Source of the DNA: an uncultured Mycoplasmataceae bacterium
GTDB lineage: Bacteria; Bacillota_I; Bacilli_A; Mycoplasmatales; Mycoplasmoidaceae
Direction: 5' to 3'
DNA: 16,053 nt
Assembly (NCBI GenBank): GCA_949289925.1
Contig: CASEPW010000056.1
Coordinates: 1 to 16,053, forward strand
Positions 8,452 through 16,053 of this stretch are shown here, one piece after another (position 1 is the stretch's first letter; each line of letters starts with the position of its first letter). The position numbers and the translations under genes are program-made. The notes below the pieces were generated by a model, which did not search any database, was not told the origin of the DNA, and saw only the letters and a list, made by a program, of their open reading frames with translations.

Positions 8452-9240
8452 TTATTCCTTTATACCTCTATTTTTTATAAATCTTTGGTACATTTTCCCG
8501 ACCATATTTATTTTATTGACTGGATTAATTGTAAGTATTAAATCTCCAGTTCCCATCGGAATCTTGTGACCTCTACCTGAAACTTTTAATATTTTTTTGC
8601 AATCATATTTCTTTGGAATTTCAACATAAACAAAAATTCTTTCATCTTCCATCCCATATCCATCACAATTGTAACAAGTTTCTCTAGTGTCAATTCCTAT
8701 TTTTCCAACACCTCTACAAACTGAACACGTTCTGTAACGATATAATGGAAATACTGCTCTTAAACCATCTTTTAAATCATTACGTAAGACATCTAAATTA
8801 CCTACAATATTTAATTTTCTATTAAATTCAGTTTTATCTTTAACAAATTTACTTGCAATTTGTTGTCATAGATTATCTCCATATGTATCAGCTTCAATTG
8901 CACCTTCAGTTAAATCATTAATGTATTCTTTAAATTCATCAATATCAACTTTAGCTTGAAAACGATAGTTATCAACTTTGTTATTATTACCTGATTCATA
9001 ATCATAATATGCTCTAATTTCTCTATCAGAAAGAATTTGATAAGCACCATTAATACGGTAGAACATTTCAATTGCTTTTGGATCTTTGTTTTTATCTGGG
9101 TGATAAATTTTAGCTAATCTTCTATATGCCTCTTCAATATCTGCTTGAGATGATTTTGGAGTACATTCTAATATTTCATATCAATCATCAGCTAAAACAT
9201 CTTCTACTGTACAAAATTTTGTAGTTTCATTATATGACAT
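8452..9240 (-). CDS. DnaJ-like protein with a single pair of zinc motifs, 262 residues
   Basis: The J domain spans about 18-82, with YHPDKN and the HPD at 47-49, so interaction with DnaK is expected. There is no Gly/Phe region. Instead about 85 acidic, mostly helical residues follow. Only two cysteine motifs are present, C172-x-x-C175 (CSVCRGVG) and C189-x-x-C192 (CYNCDGYG), enough for one zinc site rather than two. The end matches DnaJ C-terminal domain I ([19 protein letters not shown], then TGDLILTI), and domain II is missing. Two TGA codons are read as Trp. The start at 9240 is supported by GGAG just upstream and by the 9-base gap after leuS. It is clearly a second J protein and not a broken copy, since the frame is intact. 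Its client or role is unknown. Confidence 0.85.
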
Positions 9241-9249
9241 AAATTCTCC

Positions 9250-11667
9250 TTATTTTACCAAATAATTAATGATTTTATTTGGAACTATCACTTTTTTTAT
9301 TATAACTTTATCATTTAATAATTGTTGAATTTCTTTATTTGAAGATAATACATTTTCTATTTCCTCAGCAGATAAATCCTTATTAATTTTTAGTATTATT
9401 TTGTTTTTACCATTTATTTGAAAAGGAACATTTATTTTAGATTCAATTAAATATTTATTGTCATATTTTGGAAATGAATTTAAACAAACTGAATTATCAT
9501 TACCAATTTTTTGATTTAATTCTTCTGCTAAGTGCGGTGCAAAAATTGATAATAATGTTAAGAATGATGTTGAAACTTCTTTATTTTTAATATTTGTTTT
9601 ATATAAGAAATTAACAAAAATCATCATATCACTAATAGCTAAATTAAATTGTTGTAATTCAATATTATTTTCAAAAGAATGAATGAATTTATTATAACTA
9701 ACTAAAAACTCTTCATCTAATTCATTAAATTCAACTTCTTTTTTATCATCTAATTCAAAATAACGATAAACTCTATCCAATCATTTTCTCATTCCATTTA
9801 AACCATCATTAGTTCATGGTAATGTAGCAGTTAATGGACCCATAAACATCTCATATAACCTTAAAGCATCTGCCCCATGTGATGCTAAAATATCATTAGG
9901 ATTAATAATATTTCCTTTTGATTTTGACATTTTTTGCCCATCTTCACCAAGAATCATTCCTTGATTAATTATTTTCATAAAAGGTTCTTTTGTAGGAACT
10001 ACGTTAATATCATATAAAAATCTATGTCAGAATCTAGCATACAATAAATGTAAAACTGCATGTTCTTGTCCACCAATATAAATATCAACAGGTAATCATC
10101 TATTGAAAATATCATATGCTTCTTTACTATTAAGAGCTAAGTATTCTCCATTTGATTGTTTTATTAAATAACCTAAATAATATCAACAAGAACCAGCTCA
10201 TTGTGGCATTGTATTTGAATCTCTAGTAAATTTTTTACCATCAATTTGAACATTCATAAAATCATTGATTTTTGCTAATGGTGAATGTCCATCATTAGAT
10301 GGTTTAAAATCACTACATTCAGGTAATAATAATGGTAAATTTTCATCTAAAAAAATATTTTTATTTTCATCAAATAAAATTGGGAAAGGTTCTCCTCAAT
10401 ATCTTTGTCTTGAAAAAATTCAATCACGTAATTTATATGTAGTCATTTTCTTAACAGGTGTAATATCTTTTAAAATTTCAATTACTTTCTTTGTAGCATC
10501 TGCAATTAATAACCCATTTATTTCTGTTGATGAATTAATATGTTTACCATCTTTTTCGAATGGTAATTCATTTGCTTCAATTACTGGAATAATTTCTAAA
10601 TTATATTTTTTTGCGAAAAAATAATCATTTTTACAATGTGCAGGAACACCCATAATACAACATGTTCCATTATTTAAAACATAATCTGCTAAATATATTG
10701 GCACTTTTTTATTATTAATTGGATTAACAGCATATGCATTTAAGAAAATACCTGTTTTTTCATTATTACTAATAATTGAACGATCAGTCTTTTTATTTAG
10801 TGAATCTATATATTCAAGAATTTCTTCTTTGTTGGTTGCATTGTTGATAAATTCTTTTAACATTGGGTGATCTTTTCCAATAGCTACAAAACTAACACCA
10901 TAAATAGTATCAATCCTACTAGTAAAAATTTCTAACTCATTTTGTGAATTATCAACTTTAAAATTTAATTTATATCCTTCTGTTTTACCAATTCAATTTC
11001 TTTGAAGATTTTTTAAAGATTCTGGTCAATCAACTTCTTCAAGACCATCTAATAATTTATCAGCATATTGAGTTATTTTTAAAACCCATTGTTTCATATT
11101 TTTTTTAACAACAGGATGACTACCTCTTTCAGATACAGTATTACCATTTTTATCAATTAATACTTCTTCGTTTGATAATGTAGTTTTTAGTGCTTCACAT
11201 CAATTAACTTCTGTATCTCTAATTTCTGCTAACCCATGTTTATACAATTCACTAAAAATTCATTGTGTTCATTTGAAATATTTTGGATCAGTTGTATTAA
11301 CTTCTTTATCATAATCATAATCAAAACCTAATGATTGTAATTGATTTCTAAATACATCAATATTTTTATATGTAAATTCTGCAGGGTGATTATTTGTATC
11401 TATAGCAAATTGTTCTGCTGGTAAACCAAATGCATCTCATCCTATAGGATGAAGAACACTATATCCTTTTAATCTTTTATATCTTGATATAACATCTGTT
11501 GCTGAATAACCCTTTGGGTGGCCTACATGTAAACCTTTACCTGATGGATAAGGAAACATGTCAAGAACATAAAACTTTGGTTTTGATTTATTATCATCAA
11601 ACTTAAATGTTTTATTTTTTTTTCAATATTCTTGTCATTTTTTTTCTATCAGGTTATGGTTATACAT
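9250..11667 (-). CDS. leuS: Leucyl-tRNA synthetase, 805 residues, with altered editing site
   Basis: This cytosolic enzyme charges tRNA-Leu with leucine. Class I motifs are intact: [13 protein letters not shown] with HVGH at 47-50, SRQRYWGEPFPI, and KMSKS at 579-583. The CP1 editing domain is present (about 220-410), but its active site is altered. The Thr-rich motif reads FTSRIDT (T249 to T254, against FTTRPDT in most bacteria). VPAHCKND has Cys345 where the almost invariant Asp of VPAHDERD (D345 in E. coli) binds the amino group of mischarged amino acids. The C-terminus is somewhat short for the family (about 820-860). Many TGA codons are read as Trp. AAGGA in the 15-base gap after lon is the ribosome binding site. 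The gene sits between lon and the DnaJ genes and is probably transcribed with them. Confidence 0.95.
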
Positions 11668-11682
11668 ACAATTCCTTAATTT

Positions 11683-14022
11683 TTATTTAAATAGCACATT
11701 ATATATGTCATCATATTGTTTTACTAAATGTATTTTTAATTCTTTTAAAGTGTCTTTTGGAACATCTTCTAAGAATCTTTCATCATTATATGGTAAGAAA
11801 ATTTCTCTAACACCAGCACGATGAGCTGAAATAACTTTTTCTTTTACTCCACCAATTATTCCTACTTTACCTCTTAATGTTATTTCACCAGTCATAGAAA
11901 TATTAGTTCTAACAGGTTTTTTAGTTAACATAGAAATAATTGCAGTTGTTAATGCAACTCCTGCACTAGGTCCATCTTTTGGAACACCGCCAGCAGGTAC
12001 ATGAATATGAATATCATTTTCTGAAAATACTTTTGAATCAATACCATATTCTTTTGCATGTGCTTTAACAAAACCTAATGCTACATTAGCAGATTCATTC
12101 ATTGTTTTTTCTAAATTTCCTGTTATAATGACTTTACCTTTACCAGGTGCTAAAGTTGCTTCAATTTGTAATAAGTCTCCCCCAACTGAAGTATATGCCA
12201 TTCCATTAACAATTCCTGGAATCGCTTTTTCATCAGTTAATGTTTCATCAAAAATTATTTTACCTAAATATTCAGTTACTAATTTTTTATCAACTTTTGT
12301 AGGAAGTTTTTTACCTTTTAATTCAGAAACAATATATTTTCTTAATATTTTTCTAATTAATCTTTCAAGTTCTCTTACCCCAGCTTCTCTAGTGTATGAA
12401 TTAATAATAAAATCAATAGCTTCATCTTCTCAAACTAATTTCTTTTCATCTATTAAATATTCTTTCATAACATTCTTAATTAAATGTTGCTTAGCAATTT
12501 CAACTTTTTCTCTTATAGTATATGAACTTAATTCAATAATTTCTAATCTATCGATTAAGGCATGAGGAATTTGTTGATAATAGTTTGCTGTTGCTATGAA
12601 AAGAACTTTTGATAAATCATATTCTTCTTCAATATAATTATCTGAGAATCTATTATTTTGTTCTGGATCTAAAACTTCAAGCATTGCACTAGCTGGATCA
12701 CCTCTTTGATCAGAAGCCATTTTATCAATTTCATCAAGTAAAAATAATGGATTAACCACTCCAGCTTTTTTCATGCCTTTAATGATTCTACCAGGCATTG
12801 CACCTATATAAGTTTTTCTATGACCTCTAATTTCAGATTCATCTTTAACTCCACCTAATGAAACTTTAACAAATTCTTTGTTTAAAGCTTCTGCAATCGA
12901 AAGTGCTAATGATGTTTTACCAACACCTGGAGGACCAACAAAACAAATTATTGAGCCCTTAGCATCTTTATTTTTTGCTCTAACTGCTAAATATTCTATA
13001 ATTCTTTCTTTAACCTTTTCAATTCCATAATGATTTTTGTTTAACACTTTTTCAACTTTAACAATATCATTATTTTCTTCTTTATATTGTCAATAAGGTA
13101 AATCTAATAATCAATCTATATATGTTTTTGTAATGCTAGATTCATTAGAACTCATTGCAGATTCATATTTATTAAGTTCATACAATACTTTTTCTCTTAT
13201 ATAATCAGGATAAGGATTATTATCCAATCTAGCTCTAATTTTGTCTGCATCATCTTCTCTAGAAGAAATTTCACCTAATTCTTCTTTTACTGTTTTCAAT
13301 CTTTCTCTTAGATAAAACTCTTTTTGTTGTTTTGAAATACTTTTATTCATTTTTGTATTTATCATTTCATCAACAGCTTTTTTAACATTTCCATTTTCAT
13401 CAAAATATCTAATTAAAAAACCTAGAACTAATTTTAATTTTTCAGTTGTAGTTTCTGCTTCTAAGAATTGTTGTTTTTCTTTAAATGAAACAACATTGTT
13501 TGGCATATTAGATGCTATAAAATCAGCAACTTTATTAGTAGATTTTGAATTATTTAAAATGTAGTCATAAAATTGTAATGTTTGTTGTGGATTAGGTGTA
13601 GCATTTGCATATTCAACTAAAAGTTCTAACAATGAATTAATTACTTCTTCATTCTTTTGTTCATTTCCCTTTTTAACTTTAATTTCTTCATATATAGAAT
13701 TAAAACCACTTTGTTCAGAATATTTTAATTCTTTAATTTTAACTGCTTTTTCACCTTTTATAACTAACTCTATATCTCCATCTTGAGTTTTCTTTATTTT
13801 TTTAACCTTTACTAACGTACCTACTTCATAAACATCTTTGATTGTGGGATCATCGATTTCAGGATTAATTTGAGAAACTAAAATAATAGAGTCATTTTCT
13901 TTAACATTTTTCAATGTTAAAAGAGATTTTTTTCTACCAATTTCAATAGTTGATGTTACTGATGGATAAATAACTATCCCCCTTGTAAAAACAACTTTAA
14001 CTTTGTTTAATACTTCTTTCAT
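11683..14022 (-). CDS. lon: ATP-dependent protease Lon, 779 residues
   Basis: Lon degrades misfolded and selected regulatory proteins in the cytosol. The N-terminal substrate-binding domain occupies about 1-195. A helical linker follows. The AAA+ module has Walker [10 protein letters not shown] (Lys369), Walker [26 protein letters not shown], and the arginine-finger region. The C-terminal Ser-Lys protease domain has KDGPSAGV with catalytic Ser686 and GGVKEK with Lys727. Length is typical. TGA codons at two or more positions are Trp. AGGAGG at 14028-14033, 5 bases before the ATG, is an excellent ribosome binding site and fixes the start. The gene is preceded by a strong extended -10 promoter and a CIRCE-like repeat, which implies heat-shock control by HrcA. 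It leads the lon-leuS-dnaJ-grpE run. Confidence 0.96.
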
Positions 14023-14042
14023 GCTTGCCTCCTAATATACAA

Positions 14043-14071
14043 ATTATAGCATAAAAAATAAAAATTAGCAA
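14043..14071 (-). promoter_or_regulatory. Promoter of lon and probably of the whole lon-to-grpE unit
   Basis: On the minus strand, TGCTATAAT (14043-14051) is a perfect extended -10. TTGCTA at 14066-14071 is a fair -35 at 17-base spacing. Transcription would start near 14036, giving a leader of about 15 bases that includes AGGAGG. The -35 lies inside the neighbouring inverted repeat. Confidence 0.7.
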
Positions 14072-14094
14072 ACAAATGCTTTGTCTGCTAATTT
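14062..14094 (-). terminator. Intrinsic terminator of tig
   Basis: Two 15-base arms (14062-14076 and 14080-14094) match at 14 of 15 pairs around a TGC loop. On the minus strand the stem is followed by TTTTTATTTTTT. It begins 20 bases after the trigger factor stop codon. The stem core shares its bases with the CIRCE-like repeat. Confidence 0.75.
14065..14091. promoter_or_regulatory. Degenerate CIRCE-like operator upstream of lon
   Basis: The outer arms TTAGCA and TGCTAA are identical to those of the CIRCE element bound by the heat-shock repressor HrcA. The total span of 27 bases equals that of CIRCE (9 + 9 + 9). The inner triplets differ (AAC and GTC instead of CTC and GAG), so 14 of 18 arm bases match. 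It overlaps the -35 of the lon promoter, a suitable place for repression. The same bases also form the tig terminator hairpin, so the resemblance could be accidental. Confidence 0.45.
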
Positions 14095-14113
14095 AATAAA
14101 ATTTTATTGATTT

Positions 14114-15409
14114 TTACTTCTTTATGTAATAAGAAATAATTTTTTGAATTGTTAATTCGTTCAATAAAAGTTCACTTAACAGATCCTTATCAATACTTTT
14201 TTTAATATCTTCAACTGGTGAATGATAATACTTAGAAAGTTCTTCATATTTTTCTTCTAAAGCTTTATCTGTAACTTCAATTTTTTCATCTTCTGAAATA
14301 ACTTCAAGTGCAGCATATACAATTACATTATTTTTTGCTTGTTGTTTAATTTCATTATCAAAATCTTCTAAAGTTTTACCTATCATTTTTGCATAATCTT
14401 CAAGTTTCATTTGCATTTGTGACAATCTTTGAGTTAATTGACTTTTAATTTTTCTTGATTCATCGTCAATAATAATTTCAGGTATTTCATCTATTTTTGT
14501 TATTTCAATTAAGCCTTTATTGACTTCCATAATGTTTTGTTCATTTGCTGTTTGTGTTTTAAATCTAAAAATATTAGATTTAATATAATCTTTTAATTTA
14601 TCAACTGTGTCTACATCATGTAATTTTAAACTTTTAGCAAATGCATCATCTAATTTTGGTGTTGTCACTGATTTAATTTCATGAACTTTAACATTGAATG
14701 TAACATCTTTACCTGCAAAATCTCTTGCATGGTAATCTTTAGGGAAAGAAAGTTTTAAATCTTTTTCTTCTCCTTCACCTAAACCAACCATTTGATCTTC
14801 AAATCCAGGAATAAATGAATTTGATCCAATTTCTAATTCATATTTTTCAGCTGTCCCACCAGGAAATTGTTCTCCATCAATAAAGCCTTTAAAATCAAAA
14901 ATTGCAAGGTCACCTTTTTCAATTTTTCCACTTTTTTTGTTATACATTTTTTCTTTAGATAACAATCTTTTAATTTCTGCATCAACTTCTTCATCAGTAA
15001 CACTTGGTGTTTCTATTTTAATATTCATTTTTTTATAGTCACCAACTTTAGCTTTAGGAAATTCAACAAAACTGTATTTAAAAACAACTTCTTCTTCATC
15101 TAATTTTTCGATATCTAATGATGGTACAGGGTAAGCATCAATTTTTGCATCTAAAAATTCTTTAGATTCTACAACAGCTTTTAAAGTTGTATTTGCCATA
15201 GAGTTTGCTGCATAATATAAAACTTGTGGCATATTAATTCTTTTTAAAACTTCACTTTTTGGAGCTTTTCCAGCTCTGAATCCATCAACTTTAACATTCT
15301 TAGAAGCAGATTCGATTTCTTTATTAATAGTTTTTTTTCAAACTGCTTTATCTGCTTCTACAGTTAAAATAAGCTTTTTATCTTTTATTTCACTTTTAAT
15401 TATTTTCAT
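14114..15409 (-). CDS. tig: Trigger factor, 431 residues
   Basis: Trigger factor is the ribosome-bound chaperone and peptidyl-prolyl isomerase that receives nascent chains. The N-terminal ribosome-binding domain contains the signature GFRAGKAP at 43-50. An FKBP-like isomerase domain follows at about 150-245, with GDLAIFDFKGFIDGEQFPGG and FIPGFEDQMVGLGEGE. The C-terminal helical chaperone domain runs from about 250 to the end. Length matches the family (about 430). The N-terminus includes a TGA-encoded Trp at residue 24, so reading with the standard code would miss the first 59 residues. GGAGG at 15414-15418, 4 bases before the ATG, supports the start. It has its own promoter region and terminator, so it is probably a separate unit from lon. 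Confidence 0.96.
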
Positions 15410-15433
15410 TTTGCCTCCGTAAAATATATTCTA

Positions 15434-15439
15434 ATTATA
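15434..15439 (-). promoter_or_regulatory. Probable -10 box of tig
   Basis: TATAAT on the minus strand stands 24 bases before the start codon and would give a leader of roughly 18 bases containing GGAGG. A second TATAAT lies at 15454-15459. Neither has a good -35, and the whole gap is nearly pure A and T, so the choice is uncertain. Confidence 0.4.
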
Positions 15440-15468
15440 TAAAATTTTTATAAATTATAATCTATAAA

Positions 15469-15588
15469 TTATATTGTTTTTGCTGCAATAACAACAATTG
15501 TAATAATGATTGCCAATAATGAGACAAATATTCCTGATAACAATATAAATAATGCTCTTCTTTTAATAATTCTTTGTTTCTTATCCAT
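15469..15588 (-). CDS. Single-span membrane miniprotein, 39 residues
   Basis: This very short gene reads MDKKQRIIKRR, then about 25 hydrophobic residues (12-36, Leu/Ile/Val/Ala), then Lys-Thr-Ile and TAA. A strongly basic N-terminus before a single helix predicts an anchor with the N-terminus inside the cell and almost nothing outside. It starts 2 bases after the stop codon of the preceding gene, which suggests translational coupling; the upstream motif TTAGGG is a weak ribosome binding site. I recognise no family. The tight spacing and intact membrane pattern favour a real gene over chance. Confidence 0.6.
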   Translation of the reverse strand: MDKKQRIIKRRALFILLSGIFVSLLAIIITIVVIAAKTI

Positions 15589-15590
15589 AA

Positions 15591-16052
15591 TTACCCTAAA
15601 TATTTATTTAATATTTTACTAACTTCATTATCTTCAATAGAAGTTTGATCAAATAATGAATTAACAATATTTATTATAGTATCACTTATTAAATTCTTAT
15701 CAAAAGAAATTTTTACTGGAAAAAATTCAATTACTAATAATTGTAATAAACTATTGGCAATTTCAAATTTGCTTGGGTCTTTTAAAAAATGTTTTTCTAA
15801 AATTTCATGAATTTCATTTGCAAATCTTGTAGATTCATTATCTTGTAATTCTAAAGTATTAAATTCAATTACTTTATCTAGATAATTATTATAGTAATTA
15901 AATGAGTGATTAATATTATTATCAATTAATGTGGAAATTAAAATTGTTTTTTCTGAATTAGGCAATTTTTTATCAAGTAAAATTTTTTGCATAATTGAAA
16001 AATCTGCATCATCGATTTCATTTTCAAACTTTGCAAAGAAAACATTAAGAAA
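15591..16052 (-). CDS. C-terminal part of an unassigned protein, possibly a divergent NusB (5' end outside window)
   Basis: The frame is open to the right edge, so ATG 15992 need not be the true start; at least 20 more residues precede it in frame. The 153 visible residues are helical and acidic, without cysteine or membrane spans. The last 60 residues (NSLLQLLVIEFFPVKISF and what follows) resemble in pattern the C-terminal helices of the transcription antitermination factor NusB, where a run like LRLAVYEL precedes a helix and a final FVN-x-x-LD segment. The canonical residues are mostly replaced (ILNKYL at the end). The NusB assignment is a guess by pattern only. It precedes the 39-residue membrane miniprotein with a 2-base gap. 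Confidence 0.55.
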   Translation of the reverse strand, partial: FLNVFFAKFENEIDDADFSIMQKILLDKKLPNSEKTILISTLIDNNINHSFNYYNNYLDKVIEFNTLELQDNESTRFANEIHEILEKHFLKDPSKFEIANSLLQLLVIEFFPVKISFDKNLISDTIINIVNSLFDQTSIEDNEVSKILNKYLG

Positions 16053-16053
16053 A

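Noticed and set aside
10265..10624. Plus-strand open frame inside leuS
   Set aside because: It is antisense to conserved LeuRS sequence, with no ribosome binding site or recognisable motif.
12128..12565. Plus-strand open frame of about 145 codons inside lon
   Set aside because: It is antisense to the conserved Lon AAA+/protease region, where codon constraints create open reverse frames. No start signals were seen.
1..15409. Apparent breaks in lon, leuS, tig, transketolase, the surface protein and the DnaJ-like gene under the standard code
   Set aside because: Every break is a TGA, and the frame and family motifs continue directly on the other side. UGA as Trp explains all of them, so these are neither frameshifts nor pseudogenes.

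Overview
The window is about 16 kb of a very AT-rich mollicute (Mycoplasma-type) chromosome. The main evidence is the genetic code. Most of the long genes (leuS, lon, tig, the transketolase gene, the second DnaJ-like gene, the surface protein) read through in-frame TGA codons at places where the family has, or tolerates, tryptophan, so UGA means Trp (code 4). Intergenic gaps are short and genes overlap. The left-edge surface protein resembles the repeat-bearing variable surface proteins of mycoplasmas. I cannot name the species.

Layout. (1) 1-2193, minus: the N-terminal 731 residues of a large repetitive surface protein that runs off the left edge. It diverges from (2) a plus-strand group at 2299-6453: an unrecognised 198-residue protein, transketolase, a phosphofructokinase-family protein that overlaps it by 11 bases, and two tiny overlapping genes whose products begin with short double-glycine (GG) leaders like those of exported bacteriocin-type peptides. 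A small bidirectional terminator at 6452-6472 ends this group. (3) Running back toward it on the minus strand is a proteostasis block: trigger factor (tig), then a terminator, then a promoter with a HrcA/CIRCE-like inverted repeat, then lon, leuS, a half-zinc-finger DnaJ-like protein, dnaJ and grpE. From lon to grpE the genes are separated by at most 15 bases or overlap, so they look like one heat-shock transcription unit with leucyl-tRNA synthetase inside it. (4) At the right edge, a truncated gene faintly resembling nusB is followed by a 39-residue membrane peptide, upstream of tig.

How the genes fit together. Transketolase next to a phosphofructokinase with an altered active site suggests a route through sedoheptulose 7-phosphate, as expected in organisms lacking transaldolase. 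Trigger factor, Lon, DnaJ and GrpE cover folding at the ribosome, ATP-dependent proteolysis and the Hsp70 cycle. LeuRS keeps its synthetic motifs but has Cys in place of the conserved editing-site Asp, as in the editing-deficient synthetases described from mycoplasmas.

The strongest candidate for something undescribed is the pair of translationally coupled GG-leader peptides (5990-6453). Next in interest are the altered PFK, the AT-hook-like tail on GrpE, and the CIRCE-like element overlapping the lon promoter. All family assignments were made by eye from motifs. No database search was run.
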